Source: Tunicatimonas pelagia
GTDB lineage: Bacteria > Bacteroidota > Bacteroidia > Cytophagales > Cyclobacteriaceae
Length of the DNA stretch: 64,000 nt
Reading direction: 5' to 3'
Assembly (NCBI RefSeq): GCF_030506325.1
Contig: NZ_CP120683.1
Coordinates: forward strand, 4,911,001 to 4,975,000
Part shown: piece after piece, positions 53,508 through 63,238 of the stretch
How positions within the stretch are numbered: position 1 is the stretch's first letter
How the letters are laid out: every line of letters begins with the position of its first letter
Program-made: the position numbers and the translations under genes
The notes under the pieces: model-generated
Told to the model about the DNA's origin: nothing
Database searches by the model: none
Seen by the model: only the letters and a program-made list of their open reading frames with translations

Positions 53508-54809
53508 ATGAGGAGCGGGATTTTCATTTTCGTAGTAGTGATGATATGGGTTTGGAGCTGTAACCCTCCTTTCGAACAGCCAGCTCCCGAAACTCCGGCA
53601 GACGATTCATTAATGATTAAAAAGGATACAATCTCGGTGAAGCTTTCTCATGATGAACTCTATGACAAAGTACTAGGTATGCTGGTCGGCTCGGCTATTG
53701 GCGACGCAATGGGCGCGCCTACCGAGATGTGGCTGCGGGAGGATATTGTGACTGATTACGGTTTTGTAGAAAAGCTTGATACAATGGTGCGCGAACCTTC
53801 TGCCGAGGGCACCTGGGATTATAACCTACCGGCTGGGGGCACCACCGATGATACCCGCTGGAAAAAACTACTGACTGAATTTTTACTAACCCAATCTAAA
53901 GAACTTAGTGCTAAAGATTTTGCTGGGTTTATTGTGAAAAAGTACGAACAGGAAATTCATCAACTAAAACAAACCGATGGTTTTGATCCCGAACCTTTTG
54001 AAATCAATGTTCGTCGTGTGGCTTGGTTGCAAGAGTGGGCCAGAGTGGCCAAACCCTACGCTGAAGGTAATTTAGATGAGTACTCCTTTGCTCTCAGCCG
54101 ATTTTACGGGGGCGAAATGACTTGCGCCGGAATGCTGTACGCGCCCAGTATTGGTGCATTTTATCCCGCTCAGCCTAAACGAGCTTATCTGGAAACCTAC
54201 AAACTGGCGGTGTTTGATCTGGGCTTCGCCCGTGATATTAGCGGGTTAGTGGGCGCTATGGTAGCAGCGGCCATACAGCCCCAAGCCACTTCCGAATCGG
54301 TCATTAATACACTACGCGATGTGGATCCCCACGGCTACTTTAAAAGTCGTTTGGTGGGGCGAACCGCTTATCGCTTGCTGAAAGACGCTCGCCGCATTGT
54401 TCGTCAGGCAAAACAAACACTGCCGGAGGGCGAAGAAATTAGTATTGAGATGCCCACCAATTCAACCTTAGATACGCTCACCTTCTGGCAGATGCAGCGA
54501 GCGTTTGCGCTGTTGGATGCTAAAAACCAGGATATGCCCTTCCACGCCGGCGAAATTTTTCTGGTAAACCTAACTGCCTTACTGTTTTGTGATTTTGACT
54601 TTACCCAATCAATGGCCTTCGTTGTAAATTTTGGTCGGGACAACGATACTACCGCTGCCGTGACCGGAGCTATTCTGGGTGCTTACTACGGCGCGGACCA
54701 ATTGCCAGAAGAAATGGTGAATTCAGTATTATCCGTAAACGATACGGTACTGGATGTAAATTTGGAAGAATTGGCTAGCCAACTGACGGATAGAATATTA
54801 TCACGATGA
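53508..54809 (+). CDS. ADP-ribosylglycohydrolase-family protein, lipoprotein-like
   Basis: A 433-residue enzyme with a lipoprotein-type N-terminus (IFIFVVVMIWVWSCNPP, Cys18). Mg-binding motifs of the ADP-ribosylglycohydrolase (ARH/DraG) family are present: GSAIGDAMGAPTE, GGTTDDTRWKK, and GRDNDTTAAVTGAILGA. It begins 6 bp after the kinase gene. An exported ARH homolog is unusual, since ADP-ribosylated substrates are mostly cytosolic; some family members act on other glycosides. Confidence 0.85.
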   Translation: MRSGIFIFVVVMIWVWSCNPPFEQPAPETPADDSLMIKKDTISVKLSHDELYDKVLGMLVGSAIGDAMGAPTEMWLREDIVTDYGFVEKLDTMVREPSAEGTWDYNLPAGGTTDDTRWKKLLTEFLLTQSKELSAKDFAGFIVKKYEQEIHQLKQTDGFDPEPFEINVRRVAWLQEWARVAKPYAEGNLDEYSFALSRFYGGEMTCAGMLYAPSIGAFYPAQPKRAYLETYKLAVFDLGFARDISGLVGAMVAAAIQPQATSESVINTLRDVDPHGYFKSRLVGRTAYRLLKDARRIVRQAKQTLPEGEEISIEMPTNSTLDTLTFWQMQRAFALLDAKNQDMPFHAGEIFLVNLTALLFCDFDFTQSMAFVVNFGRDNDTTAAVTGAILGAYYGADQLPEEMVNSVLSVNDTVLDVNLEELASQLTDRILSR

Positions 54810-54812
54810 TCT

Positions 54813-54840
54813 GTAAGAACATCATTAATGATGTTCTTAC
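54813..54840. terminator. 28-bp perfect palindrome, bidirectional terminator
   Basis: A perfect 28-bp palindrome (arms GTAAGAACATCATT) lies between two convergent genes, 4 bp after the ARH stop and 8 bp before the DUF1573 stop. A hairpin of 11-14 bp fits a shared terminator. Confidence 0.8.
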
Positions 54841-54847
54841 ACTAAAT

Positions 54848-55963
54848 TTATTGACCCGCGGGAGCATCCACATTGGCGGTAATACTCACCTGCTGGGTGG
54901 GTGCTGAAGGATCGTTGGAGAATACAGTAATTACTTTATTCTGCTTGCCCCGCCGTCCGCGCGGGTTAAACGTAACGCTGATTTTACTGCTTTCACCAGG
55001 GGCCAGGGTGTCTTTGTCCGGATTAGAAACGGTGCAACCGCAGTTAGCCTTGGTCGCCCGAATATTCAAATCGCTCTTTCCGGTATTGGTGAATGTGAAA
55101 TCAGTAGTTACTTTATTATCCTGCGAAATAGTGCCAAAATCGTGTTTTTTGGCAGCAAAAGCCAACTTAGGGGCTTTCTCTAGCTGCTCTTCAGTCAGTG
55201 GTTCAAAATATTCTTCTACGGTAGCCATCACCGTAAACTCTTTTAAACTGTCTTCGCCTTCATCGGTAAACAAACGGATGCGATCAGTAGAGAAACCTAA
55301 TCGCTTGCGGTCTACCGCATCGGTAGCATTGTAAGTTACTTTAATAGCTCCTTTCTGCTTAGGCTGCAATGTCTGGGGTTGAATATCCACCGAGACGTGA
55401 CCGGGCGTAACCACGTTGGTAGCAAAAGTCACGGGTTGGTCGCCATCGTTAAACACGTCAAACGTTTTCTCTACTGGCTCATTGGTCAGCACTTTACCCA
55501 TATTGAACGAACGGTACTTTACCCGCAGATTACCCATTGCGGTAGGGTAGTCGTCTTGTGGAGTTTTAGGCTTAGGATTTACGTTACCTTTAATGTAAAG
55601 AACACTAGTACTAGGCTCAGCATTGGAGGTAACCGTAATGGATTTACGAAACGCACCCGGACGATTTTTTGGATTATACTGCGCGACAATGGTTCCTTTT
55701 TTACCAGGAGCTACGGGTTCTTTCGTCCAGCTCGGCGTGGTGCAACCGCAAGATGCTTTCACGTTACTGACAATGACCGGAGCTTTCCCGGTATTGGTGA
55801 ACACAAACTCATGCGAAATAGGCCCACCTTCTTCTTTCACCGTACCAAAATCATGATCAGTGGTTTCAAAGGTTAATACCGGACTTTGGGCGATGGCCAC
55901 CGTGGATACGGCCATACTCACGGCTAGCAAGAAGGTAAATACAAACGACAATTGCTTTTTCAT
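54848..55963 (-). CDS. Secreted DUF1573-domain protein
   Basis: 371 residues with a signal peptide (MKKQLSFVFTFLLAVSMAVSTVAIA). Two clear DUF1573 units: FETTDHDFGTVKEEGGPISH with SNVKASCGCTTPSW, and FAAKKHDFGTISQDNKVTTD with TKANCGCTVSNPD; a central unit lacks the CGCT. It resembles an Ig-like/abnormal spindle-like fold in the periplasm. Common in Bacteroidota; role unknown. Confidence 0.9.
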   Translation of the reverse strand: MKKQLSFVFTFLLAVSMAVSTVAIAQSPVLTFETTDHDFGTVKEEGGPISHEFVFTNTGKAPVIVSNVKASCGCTTPSWTKEPVAPGKKGTIVAQYNPKNRPGAFRKSITVTSNAEPSTSVLYIKGNVNPKPKTPQDDYPTAMGNLRVKYRSFNMGKVLTNEPVEKTFDVFNDGDQPVTFATNVVTPGHVSVDIQPQTLQPKQKGAIKVTYNATDAVDRKRLGFSTDRIRLFTDEGEDSLKEFTVMATVEEYFEPLTEEQLEKAPKLAFAAKKHDFGTISQDNKVTTDFTFTNTGKSDLNIRATKANCGCTVSNPDKDTLAPGESSKISVTFNPRGRRGKQNKVITVFSNDPSAPTQQVSITANVDAPAGQ

Positions 55964-56161
55964 GGTTCGAGTTTGATTTTATAATCTTTTAGATCGATAT
56001 GTAACTGCTTTATGCACTATTTACTTTTCGTACAACGATCAATTTCTATCAATCATCTATTTTCGCAAAACGAATTTAGATGTAAAAGTTCAGGGGTAGT
56101 TCCTTTTTTCGGTTATGCGTAATATTTTACCTTATTTTGCAGTAAAACAGAACAATTGAAC

Positions 56162-56246
56162 GTCACTGCGAGCGAAATGAAATGAAGCAAGGCAGTCTTA
56201 CGAAGTGTTAGATTGCTTCACTACACTACGTTCCGTTCGCAATGAT
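56162..56246. repeat. REP-like intergenic inverted repeat
   Basis: Arms TCACTGCGAGCGAAATGAAATGAAGCAA and, opposite, ATTGCGAACGGAACG...TGAAGCAA pair imperfectly over about 28 bp. The words CACTGCGAGCGAA and TTGCTTC...TTCGCAATGA are typical of the well-known Bacteroidota intergenic repeat. The 309-bp gap between the DUF1573 gene and trpS holds nothing else clear. Confidence 0.75.
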
Positions 56247-56272
56247 GTATCAAATTTATCTATCCTCTTCAC

Positions 56273-57256
56273 ATGGCACGGATACTTACGGGAATACAGA
56301 GTTCGGGAAAACCACATTTGGGAAATATTTTGGGGGCGATTCAGCCCGCCATTCAACTTTCTCGCGACAAGAACGCGGATGGCCGCCCCAATGAATCCTT
56401 TTTCTTCATCGCGGATTTGCACTCGCTCACAACCATTAAAGATGCTGAAACCCGGCAGGCAAACGTAAACGCGGTGGCGGCGGCTTGGTTAGCCTGCGGT
56501 TTCGATACTGAGAAGAATGTGTTTTACCGACAATCCAAAATTCCCCAGGTTTGTGAGTTGACTTGGTACCTGAACTGCTTCACACCGTACCCAATGCTGG
56601 CGAACGCCCACTCTTTTAAAGACAAAGCCGATCGTTTGTCCGACGTGAATGCCGGACTATTCACCTATCCGGTACTCATGGCTTCGGATATTATTCTGTA
56701 CGATGCCAACTTTGTTCCGGTGGGTAAAGACCAGCAGCAGCACTTGGAAATGACCCGCGATATTGCCTCCGCCTTCAACCATCAGTACGGCGAAACCTTT
56801 GTAGTTCCCGAAGCCAAAATTGACGAAAGCCGAATGGTGATTCCGGGTACGGATGGGCAGAAAATGAGCAAATCGTACCAAAATACCATTGATATTTTTC
56901 TGCCGGAAAAGAAACTCCGCAAGCAAATTATGTCCATCAAAACTGATAGCACTCCGCTGGAAGAGCCTAAAAACACGGAAGGTGATACGGTTTTTGCGCT
57001 CTACAGCCTACTGGCGACTGATGAGCAAATTGCTGAGATGCGACAGAAGTACGAAGGCGGAAACTACGGCTACGGTCACGCCAAACAGGAATTGTTTGAG
57101 TTGATTCAGGAGCAATTTTCTGAAGAGCGGGAAAAATACGATTACTACATGAACAATTTGCCCGAATTGCACCAAGAATTGGAAAAAGGCGAAGCTAAAG
57201 CCCGAGAAGTGGCGTTGGAAGTGCTGGATCGAGTAAGGGAGAAATTGGGGTACTAA
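56273..57256 (+). CDS. trpS: Tryptophan--tRNA ligase
   Basis: Class I synthetase of 327 residues: HIGH-like PHLGN in ILTGIQSSGKPHLGNILGA, KMSKS in GQKMSKSYQNTIDIF, and the tryptophan pocket VGKDQQQHLEMTRDIA. The length is typical of the bacterial TrpRS monomer. It reads into a small gene 63 bp downstream. Confidence 0.97.
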   Translation: MARILTGIQSSGKPHLGNILGAIQPAIQLSRDKNADGRPNESFFFIADLHSLTTIKDAETRQANVNAVAAAWLACGFDTEKNVFYRQSKIPQVCELTWYLNCFTPYPMLANAHSFKDKADRLSDVNAGLFTYPVLMASDIILYDANFVPVGKDQQQHLEMTRDIASAFNHQYGETFVVPEAKIDESRMVIPGTDGQKMSKSYQNTIDIFLPEKKLRKQIMSIKTDSTPLEEPKNTEGDTVFALYSLLATDEQIAEMRQKYEGGNYGYGHAKQELFELIQEQFSEEREKYDYYMNNLPELHQELEKGEAKAREVALEVLDRVREKLGY

Positions 57257-57319
57257 AGTTGTGTTGTCACAAAAGTCTACTGATTTCGTTATATTTATAC
57301 AGCAATAGAAGATTAGTTC

Positions 57320-57637
57320 ATGAATTACGCTAAGGTACACGAAGCATTACGAAAGGTGCATAGTCCGGAAGATGCAGAAACAATTGTCCAGGGGTTTAAT
57401 GATCTGGAGGTACAAAATCTGGATAAGCTCAAAGATGTGTTTGCTACCAAACAAGATTTGTATGATACCAGAGAAATGCTACTGAATAAAATCAATGAGA
57501 CAGAAAAAAGATTATCAGATAAGATAGATAATAAAATAGACGATAAAATTAATAAGGTTTATTGGTTCTTAATAGGGCAAATCGCAGCATTGGTAATGCT
57601 GGTTTTGGCTATTCTCCGGTTGGTAAACGTTGTTTAA
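57320..57637 (+). CDS. Small coiled-coil protein with C-terminal membrane helix
   Basis: A 105-residue protein: a helical first half (HEALRKVHSPEDAETIVQGF), a coiled coil (REMLLNKINETEKRLSDKID) and one membrane helix (YWFLIGQIAALVMLVLAILRLV). This recalls DUF1640-like membrane-anchored coiled coils. Its last 31 codons and stop are inside a 191-bp segment that is duplicated immediately downstream. Confidence 0.72.
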   Translation: MNYAKVHEALRKVHSPEDAETIVQGFNDLEVQNLDKLKDVFATKQDLYDTREMLLNKINETEKRLSDKIDNKIDDKINKVYWFLIGQIAALVMLVLAILRLVNVV

Positions 57638-57734
57638 GAATCGAAACTTTGGACTTACTCTTCGCGACTTTCTCCTTCCTTAAACTGTTCAAAGCGTGAT
57701 TTTTCTTCTTTGCGGGGAAATACGTTATCGCCAG
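57544..57734. repeat. 191-bp tandem duplication, copy 1
   Basis: Identical to 57735-57925 as far as I can compare. It contains the intact 3' end of the small coiled-coil gene plus a fossil of the last about 80 bp of the M1 peptidase gene (57655-57734). Confidence 0.93.
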
Positions 57735-57925
57735 TAAAATTAATAAGGTTTATTGGTTCTTAATAGGGCAAATCGCAGCATTGGTAATGCTGGTTTTGGC
57801 TATTCTCCGGTTGGTAAACGTTGTTTAAGAATCGAAACTTTGGACTTACTCTTCGCGACTTTCTCCTTCCTTAAACTGTTCAAAGCGTGATTTTTCTTCT
57901 TTGCGGGGAAATACGTTATCGCCAG
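57735..57925. repeat. 191-bp tandem duplication, copy 2
   Basis: Same sequence as 57544-57734. Here the M1 peptidase end (57846 onward) is the live copy, while the coiled-coil tail (57735-57828) is a fossil. Junction homology is at most the dinucleotide TA. Confidence 0.93.
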
Positions 57926-60083
57926 TATCAGCGTCGGCGGTGGCTCGTCTAGGGTCTAGCACAATTTTCACAGCTTCTTTATCTTTGACAAATACTTTCG
58001 TGGCTTGCTGCTCATTTTTTCGCCAGATTTCTGCCGGAATATAATCGGTTTCAGTGGTGCCATCGGCGTAAGTAAATTCTACTAGTAGCGGAGTTACCAA
58101 GCCACCTTCGTTTTTAAAGGTTACCTCATACAGATTTTTATCGCCGTACTTCCGGCGAACCTCATCGTCGCTAGTACGGTTGCGGAATTCACCAAAGTAA
58201 CGGTCATCAGTATCAGTAATAGTAAGTTTTTGCGGCGTATCCGGCCAGTTCTTAGCGTTCTCACTCGTTTCTTCGTCCTGACTAATTGTACTTTCATCTG
58301 CCGATACCGTTTTTTCTACTTCCTCTTCGGGATTAGCAACGCGGTACCATTTTACGTCATCTACCGCCACATCTACGTAATCGGTGGTGTAGAACCAACC
58401 GCGCCAGAACCAGTCTAAATCTACTGCCGATGCATCTTCCATAGTACGAAAGAAATCGGCCGGGCCTGGTTGTTTAAATTTCCAACGTTGGGCATATTCT
58501 TTAAAGGCAGCATCAAATAGTTCTGGACCCATAATGGTATTGCGGAGCAAGTACAAAGCAGCGGATGGCTTGGCGTAAGCATTATAGCCAAATTGAACAA
58601 CCTGCTCTGAATTGGTCATCACCGGACGGATAAAATCCTTATTGCCCGACATATAGTTTCCGATAGTCTGCGGGGTACCAAAGCGAAGTGGCATATCAGG
58701 ATAATGTTCTTCTGAAGTCTGATTTTGCAAAAACGTATTGATGCCTTCATCCATCCACGTCCACTGCCGCTCGTCGGTGTTCACAATCATCGGAAAGTAG
58801 TTGTGACCCACTTCGTGAATAATTACCGAAATCATACCCCACTTCGTTCGGTCGGAGTACGAACCATCGGGTTCGGGCCTACCAAAGTTGAAGCAGATCA
58901 TGGGGTATTCCATCCCAATAGAAGCGGCGTGAACCGATATGGCTACCGGATACGGATAGTCGAAGCTGCGGTTGGAGTAGGTTTCCAACGTGTTTTTTAC
59001 CGCAAACGTCGATTCTTTCTCCCACAGCGGGTTGCCCTCTTTAGGGTAGAACGACATCGCTAGCGGCTGATTGTTCTCTAGCTTCACCGCCATTGCATCC
59101 CAAATAAACTTTCGGGAGGTAGCAAAGGCAAAGTCGCGCACGTTGCTGGCACTATACTTCCAAGTTTTCTTACCCGATGATTTGGTTTGTTCATTCTCCT
59201 GAGCCTCTTCTTCAGTAACGATCATTACGGGTTGGTCAAAAGTGTTACGAGCTTTCTGTAAGCGTTGGCGTTGCTGAGAACTCAATACCTCTTTTTCATT
59301 CTGAATTGTTCCGGTAGCGGCTACAATGTGATCGTCGGGTACGGTAATTTCTACCTCGTAATCACCAAAGGTAAGGGCAAACTCCCCTTGTCCCAAAAAC
59401 TGCTTGTTCTGCCAACCGTTCAGATCATCGTATACTGCCATGCGAGGGAAAAACTGGGCGATGGTGTACACGTAATTATCATCTTCCGGAAAGTACTCAT
59501 AGCCCGAGCGTCCCCGATCCATCATCCGGTCGTTGATAGGGTACGACCAATCAATGCTAAATTCAACCTGCCCCTTCGGTTGTAACGGCTCGGGCAGTAG
59601 CACTTTCATCATCGTTTGGTTGATGACGTATTGCAACGGCTTGCCCTGAGCATTTTTTACTGATTTGATTGTGTAGCCACCGTCAAAATCATCGTCATGC
59701 ATCACCCGCGATTGTAATAAGCGAGCGTTGATAGAATCGCGTACTTGGGAGGTTTCTATCTGCGGAGTTGCCGAATTAGCCGACCGCATGTTTTGGTCAA
59801 GCTGTAACCAAAGATACGAGAGTGGATCAGGGGAGTTATTGTAGTAGGTAATTGTTTCCGAGCCAGTAATGGACTGGTTTTCATCGTTCAACTCCACCTT
59901 AATTCTATAGTCAGCCTGCTGTTGCCAATATTTGTATCCGGGTGCACCCGAAGCCGAACGGTACTCGTTGGGAGTAGGCAATTCGGGATCAAGCTGTTCA
60001 AACTTGCCTTGGTACACCTGAGCGAATGCGGGAGTAATTAGTCCGCTAATCAGAATAATAACCAGTAAGTAAGTATATTTCAT
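57846..60083 (-). CDS. Secreted M1-family aminopeptidase
   Basis: A 745-residue zinc metallopeptidase with a signal (MKYTYLLVIILISGLITPAFA). The M1 motif is HEVGHN (H423, E424, H427) with the third ligand at E446 in WTWMDEGINTF. An N-terminal saddle domain (ITYYNNSPDPLSYLWLQLDQN) and the catalytic domain are present, with an acidic C-terminal tail. It likely trims peptides in the periplasm. Its 3' end lies in copy 2 of the 191-bp duplication. Confidence 0.93.
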   Translation of the reverse strand: MKYTYLLVIILISGLITPAFAQVYQGKFEQLDPELPTPNEYRSASGAPGYKYWQQQADYRIKVELNDENQSITGSETITYYNNSPDPLSYLWLQLDQNMRSANSATPQIETSQVRDSINARLLQSRVMHDDDFDGGYTIKSVKNAQGKPLQYVINQTMMKVLLPEPLQPKGQVEFSIDWSYPINDRMMDRGRSGYEYFPEDDNYVYTIAQFFPRMAVYDDLNGWQNKQFLGQGEFALTFGDYEVEITVPDDHIVAATGTIQNEKEVLSSQQRQRLQKARNTFDQPVMIVTEEEAQENEQTKSSGKKTWKYSASNVRDFAFATSRKFIWDAMAVKLENNQPLAMSFYPKEGNPLWEKESTFAVKNTLETYSNRSFDYPYPVAISVHAASIGMEYPMICFNFGRPEPDGSYSDRTKWGMISVIIHEVGHNYFPMIVNTDERQWTWMDEGINTFLQNQTSEEHYPDMPLRFGTPQTIGNYMSGNKDFIRPVMTNSEQVVQFGYNAYAKPSAALYLLRNTIMGPELFDAAFKEYAQRWKFKQPGPADFFRTMEDASAVDLDWFWRGWFYTTDYVDVAVDDVKWYRVANPEEEVEKTVSADESTISQDEETSENAKNWPDTPQKLTITDTDDRYFGEFRNRTSDDEVRRKYGDKNLYEVTFKNEGGLVTPLLVEFTYADGTTETDYIPAEIWRKNEQQATKVFVKDKEAVKIVLDPRRATADADTGDNVFPRKEEKSRFEQFKEGESREE

Positions 60084-60179
60084 AGTATACGTAGATTTGG
60101 TTTAGCCCAACAACTCCACAAATTACTAACGGTATTGGGTTCTTTTACTGAGTACTAAAAACGGCGATAAATCAGAGGA

Positions 60180-60593
60180 TTAGGACAATCGCCAAACTTC
60201 TTCTTCTTTTTGTCGGCCCACCTGTAGCATCAAACGAGTTGGGCTAGGCACTAGCACTAAACGAGTGAGATGGTTCGGATATTCGTCTACGTCTACAATT
60301 ACACCCCCTTCAGCTGCTTGGTAAGTTACCGTATCACCTTCTTCCTGTTTCACGTACTTATTAGCCAAATATGCCGTAGGAAGCAATACATCATCGTCAG
60401 GGCATAGTTCGTCGTGTACGTCAGCTAAAATATCCTCCAGAAAGTCACCGTACTTTTCTAGTAAATCATCTTCTTCATCGTGAATGGCCTCTTCCAAGTC
60501 GTCGTACTTAGCGTCGTTATAGTCAATACTGGCTAGTTGGTTTTTCTTCTCCACCAAAGCGATCAAAGCTTTCTCTAGTTCTTCATTGTTCAT
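60180..60593 (-). CDS. Acidic protein of unknown function
   Basis: 137 residues from the ATG at 60593; a start at 60641 adds 16 residues. Very acidic, with LEEAIHDEEDDLLEKYGDFL, then a beta-rich end YPNHLTRLVLVPSPTRLML. No signal peptide. Family not recognised. It lies downstream of a divergent mutase gene. Confidence 0.6.
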   Translation of the reverse strand: MNNEELEKALIALVEKKNQLASIDYNDAKYDDLEEAIHDEEDDLLEKYGDFLEDILADVHDELCPDDDVLLPTAYLANKYVKQEEGDTVTYQAAEGGVIVDVDEYPNHLTRLVLVPSPTRLMLQVGRQKEEEVWRLS

Positions 60594-60838
60594 GGGCTTG
60601 TTTGTTATCTTTTCAATAGTTTGGGATAAAATTCCTAACATTTAACACAAGAAGCAACGATAGTCTCTATAAATTATCGGGGCTTACCTTATAGTGATTT
60701 GATCTTGCCAATACTTATTCCGAAAAGAACAGGTGAACCACCTGATGAACCGGTAAATTTTGTAAATTGCCTCTCCGGTAATTGCTTACTCTACAAGTAT
60801 TTTTTAAGACCTTTAATTTAAACCTATTATTCTCAAAT

Positions 60839-62578
60839 ATGGATCAAGCCGTGAAAACTAAAGCTGAGCAGTGGCTCAACAGTAGTGCTATTGATGCCGA
60901 TAGCCAATCCGAAATTCAGCGCCTTCTTAATCAGGATAATGAGACTGACTTGGTAGAAGCATTTTATAAAGATTTAGAATTCGGAACCGGTGGTTTACGC
61001 GGGATTATGGGGGTGGGTTCGAACCGAATTAATAAATACACGGTAGGCATGGCCACGCAGGGATTGAGCAACTATCTACTAAAAACGTATCCTGACGAAC
61101 AAATTAAAGTAGCCATTGCCTACGACAGCCGGAATAACAGCCGCTACTTCGCGGAAGTGACCGCCGATGTATTTTCGGCTAATGGCATTCAGGTTTATTT
61201 CTTCGATGGGCTGCGACCTACCCCGGAACTTTCGTACGCCATTCGCCAATTAGATTGCCACAGTGGGGTGGTGCTCACGGCTTCGCACAATCCGAAGGAA
61301 TACAACGGTTATAAAGCTTACTGGAACGATGGGGCGCAGCTCGTGCCTCCGCACGATAAAAACGTAATTGAGGAAGTGGATGCCATTGAAGGGTTGGAAG
61401 CGGTGAAGTTTGATCGGGATGATGCGAAGGTGCATATGATCGGAACCGATATTGACGAGCAGTACCTAGCCGATATAAAAGCGTTATCTCTTTCTCCCGA
61501 AGCCATTAAAAACCAGCACGATCTAAAAATTGTCTTTACTCCAATTCACGGTACGGGAGTTACTTTGGTGCCCCCGGTACTCAAAGAACTAGAGTTTACC
61601 AATGTGCATGTGGTAGCAGAACAGGCCGAACCCGATGGCAACGGAGATTTTCCTACCGTAGTTTATCCCAATCCGGAAGAAAGCGAAGCATTAAGTATTG
61701 CTCTAAAACAGGCAACCGAAATGGATGCCGATCTGGTAATGGGCACCGATCCCGATGCCGACCGAGTAGGTATTGCAGCTAAAAACCTAAACGGCGAATT
61801 TGAGATATTAAACGGAAACCAAGCGGGTAGTATGCTGGTGCACTATCTGCTAAAAAAATGGAAAGAAGCCGGAAAACTAGACGGGAAGCAGTTCGTAGCT
61901 AAAACCATTGTAACGACCGAACTGATCCGAAAAATAGCCGAGTACTACGACGTAGATTGTTACGATACCCTTACGGGCTTTAAGTACATTGCGGCTCTCA
62001 TCAAAGATAAAGAAGGCCAGCAAACCTTTATTGGCGGAGGCGAAGAAAGCTACGGCTACCTGATTGGCGATTTTGTGCGCGACAAAGATGCAGTAGCGTC
62101 CTGTGCTATGATTGCCGAGATGACCGCCTACGTAAAAGACCAAGGAATGAGCCTCTACGATTTTTTGCTGGAAACCTATGAGCAGTTTGGCTTGTACCGC
62201 GAATCCTTAGTTTCTCTTACTAAAAAGGGAAAGAGTGGGGTAGAAGAAATTCGCCAGATGATGCGCGACTTACGGGAAAATCCACCCCAGACCATCGTGG
62301 GTGAGCATGTCACCACCGTGATAGACTATTTGAAGGGAACCGAAACCGATACTGCTTCCGGTACTCAGCGACCCATTGAATTCCCGGAGTCCAACGTATT
62401 ACAATTCTTCACCGAAAAAGGAACTAAGGTATCTGCTCGCCCATCGGGTACGGAGCCGAAGATCAAATTTTACTTCAGCGTGAACGATCAGCTTCCTAAC
62501 CGATCAGAATTCGCCCAAAAATGGACTGCACTGGGTAAAAAAGTGGATGCGGTAATTGAGGATATGAAACTGAAATAG
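60839..62578 (+). CDS. Phosphohexomutase (phosphoglucomutase/phosphomannomutase family)
   Basis: 579 residues from the ATG at 60839; a longer frame from 60782 seems to read through 5' leader. Active serine in VVLTASHNPKEYNGYK, Mg-binding GTDPDADRVGIA, sugar-recognition GGGEESYGYLIGD, and C-terminal RPSGTEPKIKFY. The length fits the family that acts on glucose-1-phosphate or related sugars; which sugar is used is not decidable by eye. Confidence 0.94.
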   Translation: MDQAVKTKAEQWLNSSAIDADSQSEIQRLLNQDNETDLVEAFYKDLEFGTGGLRGIMGVGSNRINKYTVGMATQGLSNYLLKTYPDEQIKVAIAYDSRNNSRYFAEVTADVFSANGIQVYFFDGLRPTPELSYAIRQLDCHSGVVLTASHNPKEYNGYKAYWNDGAQLVPPHDKNVIEEVDAIEGLEAVKFDRDDAKVHMIGTDIDEQYLADIKALSLSPEAIKNQHDLKIVFTPIHGTGVTLVPPVLKELEFTNVHVVAEQAEPDGNGDFPTVVYPNPEESEALSIALKQATEMDADLVMGTDPDADRVGIAAKNLNGEFEILNGNQAGSMLVHYLLKKWKEAGKLDGKQFVAKTIVTTELIRKIAEYYDVDCYDTLTGFKYIAALIKDKEGQQTFIGGGEESYGYLIGDFVRDKDAVASCAMIAEMTAYVKDQGMSLYDFLLETYEQFGLYRESLVSLTKKGKSGVEEIRQMMRDLRENPPQTIVGEHVTTVIDYLKGTETDTASGTQRPIEFPESNVLQFFTEKGTKVSARPSGTEPKIKFYFSVNDQLPNRSEFAQKWTALGKKVDAVIEDMKLK

Positions 62579-62899
62579 CTAAGATTCCTTCTTACCAAGA
62601 GAGCAAACTCAATTTAATTTTGAGCAGGTATGTCTGTTTTTTTAGCAATTCAGGCATAACCTTACCAAGGTAAGCTATAGAGCAACCGAACGAAGTAAAA
62701 ATCAGCCTTTCTGGGCTCTGATGCTCTCATTTTCGGTCAAAAAGAGGGAATAATAGCAATCATACTGTACGGCAAAGAACGAAATTACATGTAAGAAATA
62801 GTCACTTTCATGTAAATATTTGTATAATTCTTATGAATTATGGCAATATTTTATTAATTTAGCCTTTAGACAAGGGCGTATACTAACTATACCATTGCT
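62579..62899. other. Intergenic region, no gene seen
   Basis: 320 bp between the mutase and MerR genes. AT-rich, with a small inverted repeat TTACC AA GGTAA near 62662. A TAGCCTTTAG word at 62860-62870 may be a diverged -7 element for the MerR gene. No RNA gene or mobile end is seen. Confidence 0.45.
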
Positions 62900-63238
62900 A
62901 TGTCCTACAAAGAAAAACAAATTGAAAAAAAGTACTTTTCCATTGGCGAGGTAGCTAAAATGCTAAATGTGGCTGCTTCGCAGATTCGCTTTTGGGAGGG
63001 AGAGTTTGACATAATCAACCCCCGAAAGAATAGAAATGGGAAGCGACAATTTACCAAGGAGGATATAGAGAAAGTAAAGTTGGTTTACCACCTGGTAAAA
63101 GAAAAGGGCTATACATTGCAGGGAGCCAAAGATAAATTGAAGAGTGGCACTCAGGCTACTAAGGATACTATGGAGATGATTGATACTCTGAAAGAGGTTC
63201 GCTCTTTTTTAATTGACCTAAAAGAAAAAATGGATTAG
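62900..63238 (+). CDS. MerR family transcriptional regulator
   Basis: A 112-residue regulator with a MerR-type winged HTH: YFSIGEVAKMLNVAASQIRFWEGE and NRNGKRQFTKEDIEKVKLV, then a coiled-coil dimer helix. It lacks the long C-terminal effector domain. Common in Bacteroidota just ahead of dprA. Its stop codon overlaps the dprA start by 1 bp. Confidence 0.9.
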   Translation: MSYKEKQIEKKYFSIGEVAKMLNVAASQIRFWEGEFDIINPRKNRNGKRQFTKEDIEKVKLVYHLVKEKGYTLQGAKDKLKSGTQATKDTMEMIDTLKEVRSFLIDLKEKMD

